A DNA stretch of 64,000 nucleotides from Pseudomonas sp. TNT3 (GTDB lineage Bacteria; Pseudomonadota; Gammaproteobacteria; Pseudomonadales; Pseudomonadaceae): contig NZ_WFGV02000034.1 of NCBI RefSeq assembly GCF_010095445.2, positions 1 through 64,000 on the forward strand, in the 5' to 3' direction. The position numbers were made by a program, and so were the translations under genes. Below are positions 34,392 to 43,019 of this stretch, in pieces; within the stretch, counting starts at the first letter, position 1, and each line of letters opens with the position of its first letter. Below the pieces are notes generated by a model. The model saw only the letters and a program-made list of their open reading frames with translations. It made no database searches and was not told where the DNA came from.

Positions 34392-35542
34392 CAAGCGAGC
34401 AACTTGATCAGGGTCTGGTAGTAGATTTCGGTCAATACGTCGAGATCGGCGGCAAGTACGCGCTCGTTGACCTGGTGAATCGTGGCGTTGACCGGACCCA
34501 GTTCGACGACTTGCGTGCCCATGGTCGCAATGAAACGACCGTCAGACGTACCGCCGCTGGTGGACGCTTTGGTCTCGCGACCGGTGACGTCCTTGATGCT
34601 CGACGCCACGGCATCCAACAGCGCACCCGGCTCGGTCAGGAACGGCAGACCGGAGAGCGCCCAATCGACGTGCCAGTCCAGGCCGTGCTTGTCGAGGATG
34701 TCGGCGACGCGTTTCTGCAGGCCTTCAACGGTCGACTCGGTCGAGAAACGGAAGTTGAACACCGCCACCAGATCACCCGGAATCACGTTGGTGGCGCCCG
34801 TGCCGGAATTCACGTTGGAAATCTGGAAGCTGGTCGGCGGGAAGAAATCGTTGCCGTGGTCCCAATGCTCGGCGGCCAGTTCAGCCAGGGCCGGGGCGGC
34901 GAGGTGAATCGGATTTTTCGCCAGGTGCGGGTAGGCCACGTGACCTTGCACACCGCGTACGGTCAATTTGGCACCGAGGGAGCCGCGACGACCGTTCTTG
35001 ACCACGTCACCGACCAGCGTGGTGCTCGACGGTTCGCCGACGATGCACCAGTCCAGACGCTCGTTGCGCGCAGCGAGGCGTTCGACCACGGCTTTGGTGC
35101 CGTGGTGCGCCGGGCCTTCTTCGTCGCTGGTGATGAGGAAAGCCACGGACCCTTTATGGTCCGGGTAGTCGGTGACGAAACGCTCGGCCGCCACGGTCAT
35201 GGCCGCAAGGCTGCCTTTCATGTCCGCCGCGCCTCGGCCACAGAGCATGCCGTGCTCGTCGATCAGTGCGTTGAACGGGTCGATCTGCCAGGCCTGCACC
35301 GGGCCGGTCGGCACGACGTCGGTGTGACCGGCGAAGCACAGCACCGGGCCGTCATGTTTACCGTGAGTCGCCCAGAAGTTATCCACATCCTCGATGCGCA
35401 TCGGTTCCAGCTTGAAACCGGCGTCGCCCAGGCGCTGCATCATCTGCTTCTGGCAATCGGCGTCGACCGGCGTCACGGACGGACGACGGATCAGGTCGAT
35501 GGCGAGTTGAAGGGTCGGCGAAAGGTCGGCGTGGGCCGTCAT
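34391..35542 (-). CDS. dapE: Succinyl-diaminopimelate desuccinylase
   Basis: This 383-residue M20-family zinc hydrolase removes succinate from N-succinyl-LL-diaminopimelate in lysine and peptidoglycan synthesis. Metal and catalytic motifs are visible: AGHTDVVPTGP, RGAADMKGSLAA, SDEEGPAHHGT. The start at 35542 (MTAHADLSPTLQ) has CGGAG upstream and gives the standard length; the in-frame extension to 35629 runs through a REP element. It works with dapD (41307) and dapC (45554) from the same window. Confidence 0.93.
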   Translation of the reverse strand: MTAHADLSPTLQLAIDLIRRPSVTPVDADCQKQMMQRLGDAGFKLEPMRIEDVDNFWATHGKHDGPVLCFAGHTDVVPTGPVQAWQIDPFNALIDEHGMLCGRGAADMKGSLAAMTVAAERFVTDYPDHKGSVAFLITSDEEGPAHHGTKAVVERLAARNERLDWCIVGEPSSTTLVGDVVKNGRRGSLGAKLTVRGVQGHVAYPHLAKNPIHLAAPALAELAAEHWDHGNDFFPPTSFQISNVNSGTGATNVIPGDLVAVFNFRFSTESTVEGLQKRVADILDKHGLDWHVDWALSGLPFLTEPGALLDAVASSIKDVTGRETKASTSGGTSDGRFIATMGTQVVELGPVNATIHQVNERVLAADLDVLTEIYYQTLIKLLA

Positions 35543-35570
35543 GAAAAACTCCGAGGTGTGCACGGTAAAC

Positions 35571-35658
35571 CTGTAGGAGCTGCCGCAGGCTGCGATCTTT
35601 TGATTTTGCTTTTTGAAAAACCAGATCAAAAGATCGCAGCCTGCGGCAGCTCCTACAG
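35571..35658. repeat. REP inverted pair (TAGGAGCTGCCGCAGGCTGCGATC type)
   Basis: CTGTAGGAGCTGCCGCAGGC and its inverse complement at the right end enclose an AT-rich loop; the arms extend through GATCTTTTGAT. It is almost the same as the element at 28761. It lies between dapE and the terminator of the glucan synthase gene. Confidence 0.9.
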
Positions 35659-35684
35659 TGGAAAAGGGCGATCATTCTAAAGCA

Positions 35685-35710
35685 AAACGGCGGCCCGAAG
35701 GCCGCCGTTT
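35685..35710 (-). terminator. Rho-independent terminator of the glucan synthase gene
   Basis: AAACGGCGGCC, a four-base loop and GGCCGCCGTTT form a stem; on the minus strand it is followed by TTGCTTT. Confidence 0.85.
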
Positions 35711-35729
35711 GACGTTATCCAATAAAGGA

Positions 35730-38318
35730 TTACGCCGTTGCCGGCTCAGGCTCCGCCGCCGGTTTCGGCAGCGAAGACAGGAACGCCATGATCAGCGCCG
35801 CCAGATACGGCAGCGACTGCACCAGCAACATGGTCACCCAGAAGCGCATGTCGTTGCTCGGCAAGCCGTTCACCAGGAAGATTCCCAGCGCAGCGCCCCA
35901 CAGCAGCATCATGATGAACACTTCTTCACGCGCCTCGGAAATCGCGACCCAAAAGCCATGATTGTCGGCGTTTTTCGGTGTGCGGAAGAACGGAATGCTG
36001 CTGGTGAAGAAACCGTACAGCACCGCTTTGGCGATGGTGTGCGACAACGCCAGCCCAGCCAGGGCTGCACAGAACGCATCCTTGAGGTTGACCCCGACCG
36101 CGCGACGGTACAGGAAGATGATCTTGCCAACCTTGAACACGAACAGCGCCAAGGGCGGGATCGCGAAAATCAGCAACGGTGGATCGACGCGCTGCGGCAC
36201 GATAATCATCGCCGCGGACCACAAAAGGGCGCCCACGGTGAAGAAGATGTTCATGCCGTCGGCGACCCACGGCAACCAGCCCGCGAGGAAGTGATAACGC
36301 TGGCCGCGGGTCAGTTCGGTGTCCTTGCCGCGCAACAGACTGGCGGTGTGACGGTTGATGATCTGAATCGCGCCATAGGCCCAGCGGAAACGCTGTTTCT
36401 TGAAGTCGATAAAGGTATCGGGCATCAGCCCCTTGCCGTAGCTGGTGTGGTAATACGCCGCTGACAGGCCTTTCTCGAACACCCGCAGACCGAGCTCGGC
36501 GTCTTCACAGATGCACCAATCGGCCCAGCCCAATTCCTCCAGCACCGAGCGCCGGGTCATGGTCATGGTCCCGTGCTGGATGATCGCGTCACGGTCGTTG
36601 CGGGTGACCATGCCGATATGGAAGAAGCCTTTATATTCCGCGTAGCAGAGCTTTTTGAACGTGCTTTCGTTCTGGTCGCGATAATCCTGTGGCGATTGCA
36701 CCACGGCGATTTTCGGGTCGGCGAAGTGCGGCACCATGTGCTTGAGCCAGTTCGGGTCTACGCAGTAGTCCGAGTCGATCACCGCAATCACTTCAGCATC
36801 TTTGGCGGTATGCGGGATCAGGTAATTCAGCGCGCCACCCTTGAAACCGGCCAGCGGGGCGACGTGGAAGAACTTGAAGCGCGGGCCGAGGGTTTCGCAG
36901 TAGGCCTGCACCGGTTCCCAGACCGCCGGATCCTTGGTGTTGTTGTCGATGATCAGGACTTCGAAATCCGGATAGTCGAGATTGGCCAGGGCGTTGAGGG
37001 TCTGTTTGACCATCTCCGGCGGCTCGTTGTAGCAAGGCACGTGAATCGAGACTTTGGGTCTGTAATCCGAATCCCCCACTACGGGCAGGAATTCTCTTCG
37101 ACGCTTGTGCGTCCAGACCGCTTCGGCCAGTTCGTGGGCCTCGGTCAGCAGCACGATAAACACACCGAGCGCACCGAGGGCGAGCAGGAACCCCACCGTC
37201 AGGCTGAACCAGGTGCTGTATTGCTGGCTGTAGTCGTAACCGATCCATACCAGCACCGAACCGCACAGGAACGCAATGAAGGTCAGGAAGGTGCGGCCCC
37301 GTTGGCGCAGGGCCGAACCGTCGATCATCAACAAGGTCAGCGAGAGCAAGGCCAGGACTGCAGAACCGATCGCCAGCACACGCCATTGCGGGATCGCTAC
37401 CACCGGGCCTTCGAAGTTGAATTTCTGTTGGCGTGCGGCGTTGAACACGCCCCAGTACGCGCCTACCGAACCTTCGTCACTGGCTTTCCACGGCTGGTCG
37501 AAGGCTTCGATCACGAAGTAGTTGAAGCCTTGGCGGTTGAGTTTGTTAACCAGGGTGCGCAGGTAAATCGCCTGATCCGCCGGGCTGGCGTCGGTGCCGC
37601 CGCGCATACGTCCGTTGCTCGGCCAGCCAACCTCCGATAGCAGCAGCGGTTTTTTCGGGAACATCTTCTTCAGGTCGCGAGCGCGATCGAGGACGAACTG
37701 GCCGGCTTTGTCCACCGGGATGAACTCCCAGTACGGCAGGACGTGGGCAGCAATCAGGTCAACGTGCTTGGCCAGTTCAGGGTGTTCTTCCCAGACGTGC
37801 CATTGCTCGGAGGTGGTCACCGGGACTTTTACGGCCGCGCGGACGCGGTCCAGAATTACGCTCAGTTCCGCGGCGGTAATTTCCTTACGAAAGATCGCCT
37901 CGTTGCCTACAACCACACGAACCACACTGCGGGAGGTGTTGGCGATTTCGATGGCACGCAGGATTTCTCGTTCATTGCGTTCCTCGTCCGGGCTGATCCA
38001 GATCCCTAGCGTCACGCGCAGGCCGAACTCTTCCGCCAGCTTGGGGATATCACCCAATGTGCCGTCTACCGAGTAAGTCCGGATGTTGTCCGTCAGCTTG
38101 CTCATGATCTCCAGATCGCGACGCATTTCCTCGTCGGTCGGGTACTGGTCTTTTTGTGGGTACTGGCCTTGCTGAAACGGCGAGTAGGAAAAGCCGGAGA
38201 TCTGTTCAGGCCAGTTAGGGGCAGTGACCGGGCGATTGATCAGTGCCCAGAAGCCGGTAAACAAGGCTGCGATGGCGAGCACCACGACCAGGTTGAGTCC
38301 AAATTTACGCGATGACAT
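35730..38318 (-). CDS. ndvB: NdvB-like beta-glucan synthase (GH17-like plus GT2)
   Basis: This 862-residue membrane protein has an N-terminal membrane span (LVVVLAIAALFTGFWALI), a GH17-like periplasmic domain (about residues 45-330, with VVVGNEAIFR and LLSEVGWPS), several more spans, then a GT2 glycosyltransferase from about residue 420 (SIHVPCYNEPP), the DxD-type VIDSDYCVDP, the CEDAELGLRVFEKG acid pair and the QRFRW motif at about residue 641, ending in membrane spans. This fusion matches NdvB of P. aeruginosa, which makes cyclic beta-1,3-glucans linked to osmoadaptation and biofilm drug tolerance. The start at 38318 is chosen because the upstream extension has no coding character. Confidence 0.85.
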   Translation of the reverse strand: MSSRKFGLNLVVVLAIAALFTGFWALINRPVTAPNWPEQISGFSYSPFQQGQYPQKDQYPTDEEMRRDLEIMSKLTDNIRTYSVDGTLGDIPKLAEEFGLRVTLGIWISPDEERNEREILRAIEIANTSRSVVRVVVGNEAIFRKEITAAELSVILDRVRAAVKVPVTTSEQWHVWEEHPELAKHVDLIAAHVLPYWEFIPVDKAGQFVLDRARDLKKMFPKKPLLLSEVGWPSNGRMRGGTDASPADQAIYLRTLVNKLNRQGFNYFVIEAFDQPWKASDEGSVGAYWGVFNAARQQKFNFEGPVVAIPQWRVLAIGSAVLALLSLTLLMIDGSALRQRGRTFLTFIAFLCGSVLVWIGYDYSQQYSTWFSLTVGFLLALGALGVFIVLLTEAHELAEAVWTHKRRREFLPVVGDSDYRPKVSIHVPCYNEPPEMVKQTLNALANLDYPDFEVLIIDNNTKDPAVWEPVQAYCETLGPRFKFFHVAPLAGFKGGALNYLIPHTAKDAEVIAVIDSDYCVDPNWLKHMVPHFADPKIAVVQSPQDYRDQNESTFKKLCYAEYKGFFHIGMVTRNDRDAIIQHGTMTMTRRSVLEELGWADWCICEDAELGLRVFEKGLSAAYYHTSYGKGLMPDTFIDFKKQRFRWAYGAIQIINRHTASLLRGKDTELTRGQRYHFLAGWLPWVADGMNIFFTVGALLWSAAMIIVPQRVDPPLLIFAIPPLALFVFKVGKIIFLYRRAVGVNLKDAFCAALAGLALSHTIAKAVLYGFFTSSIPFFRTPKNADNHGFWVAISEAREEVFIMMLLWGAALGIFLVNGLPSNDMRFWVTMLLVQSLPYLAALIMAFLSSLPKPAAEPEPATA

Positions 38319-38549
38319 GGCTATTTCAGGTTCCAAAATGGCTGTGGAACGAAGGTTTTGGCGGTGACGGGGCTGCCTAAGAGCAGGGGCGCGCATCCTA
38401 CACCGGGCGTTCACTGACCGTACAGCGAACAGGGAAATGCCTGACTTTTGGCACTGCACTTTCACATAAGTTCTTACACTTGTAGCCTTAAGCTTAAAAC
38501 TTGTCGCTGCGAAGCCCTATAATGCGCGCCGGTTTTTGGGGTAATGGTC

Positions 38550-39362
38550 ATGAGTACAGAAGATCCGCGTTTTGCAGGCATCGCCCGTTTGTATGGCATC
38601 GAAGGTCTCGCACGTCTGCGCGCGGCGCATGTGGCGATCGTCGGCGTCGGCGGCGTCGGTTCCTGGGCGGCGGAAGCCATCGCGCGGTGTGGTGTGGGCG
38701 AGATTTCCCTTTTTGACCTGGACGATGTCTGTGTCAGCAACGCCAACCGGCAGCTGCATGCGCTGGACAGCACCGTGGGCAAACCCAAGGTCGAGGTCAT
38801 GGCTGAGCGTCTGCGCGGCATAAACCCCGAGTGCACCGTGCATGCGGTGGCGGACTTCGTGACCCGGGAAACCATGGCCGAATACATCACGCCGAACATC
38901 GATTGCGTGATCGACTGCATCGACAGCGTGAATGCCAAGGCGGCGTTGATCGCCTGGTGCAAGCGTCGCAAGATCCAGATCATCACGACCGGTGGAGCGG
39001 GTGGGCAAATTGATCCGACGCTGATTCAAGTCTGCGACTTGAACCGCACATTCAATGACCCGCTGGCTTCGAAAGTGCGTTCAACGCTACGCCGCGATTA
39101 CAACTTCTCCCGCACCGTGACCCGCCACTACAGCGTGCCGTGCGTGTTCTCGACCGAGCAACTGCGCTACCCGAAACCGGATGGCAGCATTTGCCTGCAG
39201 AAGAGTTTCGTCGGGGATGGCGTGAAGCTGGACTGCGCGGGCGGGTTTGGCGCGGTGATGATGGTGACGGCGACGTTCGGCATGGTCGCGGCGACCAAGG
39301 CTGTGGACAAGATTGTGGCAGGGGTGCGGCGGCCGGCGGATCGGGTTAAGCCTCAAGCCTGA
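38550..39362 (+). CDS. tcdA: tRNA threonylcarbamoyladenosine dehydratase (TcdA/CsdL)
   Basis: This 270-residue E1-like enzyme uses ATP to cyclise t6A to ct6A in tRNA. The nucleotide-binding GVGGVGSWAAEAIAR and the FDLDDV motif are clear. ATG 38550 is favoured over ATG 38544 because GGGGT is seven bases upstream of it. A TATAAT box lies at 38518. It is convergent with csdE-csdA, whose products supply persulfide to TcdA in E. coli; the trio is thus gathered within 2.6 kb. Confidence 0.9.
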   Translation: MSTEDPRFAGIARLYGIEGLARLRAAHVAIVGVGGVGSWAAEAIARCGVGEISLFDLDDVCVSNANRQLHALDSTVGKPKVEVMAERLRGINPECTVHAVADFVTRETMAEYITPNIDCVIDCIDSVNAKAALIAWCKRRKIQIITTGGAGGQIDPTLIQVCDLNRTFNDPLASKVRSTLRRDYNFSRTVTRHYSVPCVFSTEQLRYPKPDGSICLQKSFVGDGVKLDCAGGFGAVMMVTATFGMVAATKAVDKIVAGVRRPADRVKPQA

Positions 39363-39386
39363 CATCGAGTTCCATACGCTCAGCCG

Positions 39387-39489
39387 TGTAGCAGCTGTCG
39401 AGGCACGAGGCTGCGTTGCGTGTCCGCAGGACTGCCCTCGGGGCCGCTGCGCAGCCCAACGCAGCCTCGTGCCTCGGCAGCTGCTACAT
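39387..39489. repeat. Divergent REP inverted pair
   Basis: TGTAGCAGCTGTCGAGGCACGAG and its inverse CTCGTGCCTCGGCAGCTGCTACA frame a GC-rich centre. It forms a long hairpin between the convergent tcdA and csdE genes and differs in sequence from the other families here. Confidence 0.85.
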
Positions 39490-39507
39490 ACCTGGCAGCG
39501 ATCGGGC

Positions 39508-39918
39508 CTACAGGGTTGCAGCAAGTTCATTCATTCGCTGCAGTACGGCATTGAGGCCGTTACTTCGAGACGGGGAGAGTTGCCGGCTCAACCCCAACTG
39601 ATTGAACCACTCTGGTAAATCCACCTGCTGCAGCTCTGCCGCCGACAAACCATTGACCCGAGCCAGCAACAACGCCACCAACCCGCGAATCAATCGCGCA
39701 TCGCTGCTCGCCGCAAACTGCCAGTGCCCGTCGACGAGCGTAGCTACCAGCCACACCTGGCTTTCACAGCCATGCACCCGATTAGCGTCAACCGTGTCTG
39801 CATCGCTCAGTGCGGGCAGGCGGTCGCCCCATTGCATCAGCAGTCGCGCGCGTTGTTCCCAGCCAGCCGCATTCTGAAAAGTGTCCAGCGCAGTAACCGC
39901 ATCAGCAGGCAAACTCAT
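39508..39918 (-). CDS. csdE: Cysteine desulfuration protein CsdE (SufE family)
   Basis: This 136-residue protein accepts sulfur from the desulfurase CsdA on its Cys in the VHGCESQVW motif (about residue 51). SufE-fold helices and length agree. It overlaps csdA by four bases (ATGA), so the pair is translationally coupled. Confidence 0.9.
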   Translation of the reverse strand: MSLPADAVTALDTFQNAAGWEQRARLLMQWGDRLPALSDADTVDANRVHGCESQVWLVATLVDGHWQFAASSDARLIRGLVALLLARVNGLSAAELQQVDLPEWFNQLGLSRQLSPSRSNGLNAVLQRMNELAATL

Positions 39919-41120
39919 CGCAGCATCTCCAGCGCCTGATCCAGCGCCTCAAAGAAGCGTTCCAGGTCTTCGGAATCGTTGTACAGCGCCAACGACACCC
40001 TGATCGCTCCGGCCAGTTCAAAGCTTTTCAACAAAGGCATGGCGCAGTGATGGCCTGCGCGTACGGCGATGCCTTGCTCTGTCAGCAGATGGGCCACATC
40101 GGAGTTATGCACGCCTTCGACGACAAAACTGACCAGTGCCAGCTGCGGTTTACCCAACAGGCGAATGCCGTTGCGTGCCTCAAGGCCCTTGAGCAGATAC
40201 TCATGCAGCGCCGCTTCGTGGGCGGATACCGCGTCTTGATCGAGCCCGGCAAGATAATCCAGCGTCGCGCCCAGGCCAATCACGCTGGCAATCGGTGGTG
40301 TGCCCGCTTCAAAACCCAGCGGCGCCGAGCGGAAGCGGGCGTCGTGGTAATTGGCGTCCAGCACCATTTCACCGCCGAACTGCCAGGGCCGCAGCTGTTC
40401 AAGGGCTTCAGTGCGCCCGAACAGCACACCCAGGCCATCGGGTCCGTAGAGCTTGTGGCTGGAAAACACATAGAAATCGTAGCCCAGCGCCTGCACGTCA
40501 TGGCGACCATGCACCACGCCTTGGGCACCGTCGACCACGGTCAGCGCATTGTGCGCCTTGGCCATGGCCAGCAACGAGGTCAACGGTTGCCAGGCGCCGA
40601 GCACATTGGACAGCTGACTGACTGCCAGCAAGCGGGTGCGTGGGTTGATCAGCTGTGCGGCGGCTGCAAGGTCAATCAAACCGTCGGCATCCAGCGGCAA
40701 GACCACCAGTTTCAGTTCACGACGCAGGGCGAGTTGCTGCCACGGCAGCAGATTGGCGTGATGCTCCAGGGCGCTGATGACAATCTCATCGCCCGGTCGG
40801 AATAAATGTTCGAGGCCATAGGCCAGGAGGTTCAGCGCAGACGTTGCGCCGTGGGTGAAAATGATTTGCCCGCATTCGCCGACATTCAGCCATTGGGCGA
40901 CTTTACTACGGCTGTCCTCGAACGCCTGGGTGGCGTGGGCGCCGGGCAGGTGTTGCGCCCGATGCACGTTGGCCGCGCCATTGGCGTAGTAATGCGCCAG
41001 AGCATCCAGCAGTGCTTGAGGTTTTTGGGTGGTGGCGGCGTTGTCCAGATAGGTCTGGTCTTGCCGTTGCAGCGCAGCGATGGCCGGAAAGTCGGCGCGC
41101 CAGGGAGAGGGAATCATCAT
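39915..41120 (-). CDS. csdA: Cysteine desulfurase CsdA (SufS-like)
   Basis: This 401-residue PLP enzyme releases sulfur from cysteine as an enzyme-bound persulfide. The PLP Lys is in SSHKLYGPDG and the catalytic Cys in RAGHHCAMPLL. The pattern agrees with class II desulfurases (CsdA/SufS), and the adjacent csdE and tcdA identify it as CsdA. Two adjacent Met codons (41120 and 41117) are alternative starts. Confidence 0.92.
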   Translation of the reverse strand: MMIPSPWRADFPAIAALQRQDQTYLDNAATTQKPQALLDALAHYYANGAANVHRAQHLPGAHATQAFEDSRSKVAQWLNVGECGQIIFTHGATSALNLLAYGLEHLFRPGDEIVISALEHHANLLPWQQLALRRELKLVVLPLDADGLIDLAAAAQLINPRTRLLAVSQLSNVLGAWQPLTSLLAMAKAHNALTVVDGAQGVVHGRHDVQALGYDFYVFSSHKLYGPDGLGVLFGRTEALEQLRPWQFGGEMVLDANYHDARFRSAPLGFEAGTPPIASVIGLGATLDYLAGLDQDAVSAHEAALHEYLLKGLEARNGIRLLGKPQLALVSFVVEGVHNSDVAHLLTEQGIAVRAGHHCAMPLLKSFELAGAIRVSLALYNDSEDLERFFEALDQALEMLR

Positions 41121-41181
41121 GTTGTTCGGGCCCTGCTAAACATGGGCGGGGTGTACACCGGACCTTGGGGGAGTGAGGTTG

Positions 41182-41277
41182 CGTGGCGAGGGAGCTTGCT
41201 CCCGCTGGGCCGCGAAGCGGCCCCAAAAGTTTTGCGACTGCTTCGCAGCCGAGCGGGAGCAAGCTCCCTCGCCACAC
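41182..41277. repeat. REPIN (GTGGCGAGGGAGC type)
   Basis: CGTGGCGAGGGAGCTTGCTC and its inverse complement flank inner CGCGAAGCGG / GCTTCGCAGC arms, between csdA and dapD. Confidence 0.9.
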
Positions 41278-41306
41278 AAGCTCGCTACCACAGGTGCCTT
41301 CGGCGC

Positions 41307-42341
41307 TTAGTTGTGAGCGTGCAACGCTTCGTTCAGTTCGATCGCCGATTTGTGGGTTTTGCACTCCACGGCACCGGTTTCCGAATTGCGGCGGAACAGC
41401 AGGTCCGGCTGACCAGCCAATTCGCGGGCCTTGACGACTTTGACCAACTGGTTGTTCTCGTCCAGCAGCGCGACTTTGGTGCCAGCGGTGACGTACAGGC
41501 CCGATTCAACGGTGTTGCGGTCGCCCAGCGGGATACCGATACCGGCATTGGCGCCGATCAGGCAGCCTTCGCCGACCTTGATCACAATGTTGCCGCCGCC
41601 CGACAAGGTACCCATGGTCGAGCAACCGCCACCCAGGTCCGAACCCTTGCCGACGAAAACGCCAGCCGACACGCGGCCTTCGATCATGCCCGGGCCTTCG
41701 GTGCCTGCGTTGAAGTTGACGAAACCTTCGTGCATCACGGTCGTGCCTTCACCGACATAAGCGCCCAGACGAATACGGGCGGCATCAGCGATACGCACGC
41801 CGGCCGGAACCACGTAATCGGTCATTTTCGGGAATTTATCCACCGAGAACACTTCGAGCAGTTCGCCGCGCAGACGCGCTTCAAGTTGGTGCTCGGCCAG
41901 TTCGCTCAGGTCGATCGCACCCTGGCTGGTCCAGGCCACGTTCGGCAGCAACGGGAACACGCCGGCCAGGTTCAGGCCGTGTGGCTTGACCAGGCGATGG
42001 GACAGCAGGTGGAGTTTGAGGTAAGCCTCAGGCGTCGAGGTCAGTTGCGCATCGTCGGCCAGCAGGGTGGCAACCAGCGGTTTGTGGCTTTCGGCCAGGC
42101 GGGTCAGCAGTGCGGCCTGGGTCGCGTCGACCCCTTTGGCGGCTTCAGCCAGTTGCGAGGCCTGGGCGGTGGTGAACGTGATGGCCTGGTTGCCTGCGGT
42201 GTAACCCAGAATTGGCGCAATGGCGGCAACCAGTTCGGCGGACGGATTGAGCAGTGGCTGCGCGTAAAACACTTCCAGCCATGCGCCTTGACGGTTTTGA
42301 GTGCCGACACCAAAGGCCAGGCTGAACAGGGTAGTGGACAT
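41307..42341 (-). CDS. dapD: Tetrahydrodipicolinate N-succinyltransferase
   Basis: This 344-residue enzyme adds succinate from succinyl-CoA to tetrahydrodipicolinate. It is the long Pseudomonas-type DapD, with an N-terminal domain and a left-handed beta-helix (GTEGPGMIEGRVSAGVFVGKGSDLGGGCSTMGTL, then GEGCLIGANAGIGIPLGD). It feeds the pathway later served by dapC and dapE in this window. The Spx-like gene lies immediately upstream on the same strand. Confidence 0.93.
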   Translation of the reverse strand: MSTTLFSLAFGVGTQNRQGAWLEVFYAQPLLNPSAELVAAIAPILGYTAGNQAITFTTAQASQLAEAAKGVDATQAALLTRLAESHKPLVATLLADDAQLTSTPEAYLKLHLLSHRLVKPHGLNLAGVFPLLPNVAWTSQGAIDLSELAEHQLEARLRGELLEVFSVDKFPKMTDYVVPAGVRIADAARIRLGAYVGEGTTVMHEGFVNFNAGTEGPGMIEGRVSAGVFVGKGSDLGGGCSTMGTLSGGGNIVIKVGEGCLIGANAGIGIPLGDRNTVESGLYVTAGTKVALLDENNQLVKVVKARELAGQPDLLFRRNSETGAVECKTHKSAIELNEALHAHN

Positions 42342-42374
42342 GTGAATACCTCTAACAAAATTGAACGGGCTGGC

Positions 42375-42737
42375 TTACTTGAGCGCTGCCGCGTAGATAT
42401 CTGGCTTGAAGCCAATCAGGGTACGGTCACCGAGATCGAGCACCGGGCGCTTGATCATCGAAGGTTGTGCGAGCATCAGTTCGATGGCTTTCGCCTGGTC
42501 GAGATCGGCTTTGCGTTCGTCGTCGAGTTTGCGAAAGGTCGTGCCTGCACGGTTCAACACCACTTGCCAGCCGTGCTCATCACACCACTGGGTCAGGTGT
42601 TCACGGTCGATACCGGCCGTTTTGTAATCATGGAAGTCATAGCTGACAGCGTGTTCATCGAGCCAGGTGCGCGCCTTTTTCATGGTGTCGCAGGCTTTGA
42701 TGCCGAAAAGGTGCAACGTTTTACTTGAAACGGTCAA
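42375..42737 (-). CDS. Spx/ArsC-family reductase (YffB-like), TTG start
   Basis: This 120-residue thioredoxin-fold protein has the family N-terminus LHLFGIKACDTMKKARTWLDEH with the conserved Cys and the late RPVLDLGDRTLIGF motif. There is no ATG upstream of the catalytic Cys in frame except far away in a REPIN (42950); a TTG at 42737 with AAGGGGG seven bases upstream is therefore the best start. The first Met downstream would remove the Cys. Relatives bind glutathione and are not true arsenate reductases. It is next to dapD, with 33 bases between. Confidence 0.85.
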   Translation of the reverse strand: MTVSSKTLHLFGIKACDTMKKARTWLDEHAVSYDFHDYKTAGIDREHLTQWCDEHGWQVVLNRAGTTFRKLDDERKADLDQAKAIELMLAQPSMIKRPVLDLGDRTLIGFKPDIYAAALK

Positions 42738-42814
42738 GGAATTGCCCCCTTTACAGGTGCTGGAAAAAAAAGGTGAAGGATTATGCCATGACCCTTCAGT
42801 TAATACCCAAAACC

Positions 42815-42908
42815 CTGTGGGAGTGAGATTGCTCGCGGTGGCGATGTAACCGTCCAACATCGATATTGACTGACCCATCGCGATCGCGAGCAAGCTCGCT
42901 CGTACAGG
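42815..42908. repeat. REPIN (GTGGGAGTGAGATTGCTCGCGG type)
   Basis: CTGTGGGAGTGAGATTGCTC on the left is answered by GCGAGCAAGCTCGCTCGTACAGG on the right. It is slightly degenerate and lies between the Spx-like gene and the antiporter gene. Confidence 0.8.
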
Positions 42909-43019
42909 GATATCAGACAGGCTGATACTCGCGATGCGACATTGGTACAACGGCCAGCCGCCAGTCTAAGCGGCTAATATGGCACTTCAATGCTGTCGAA
43001 TGTCCGGGAACCCCGTTTT

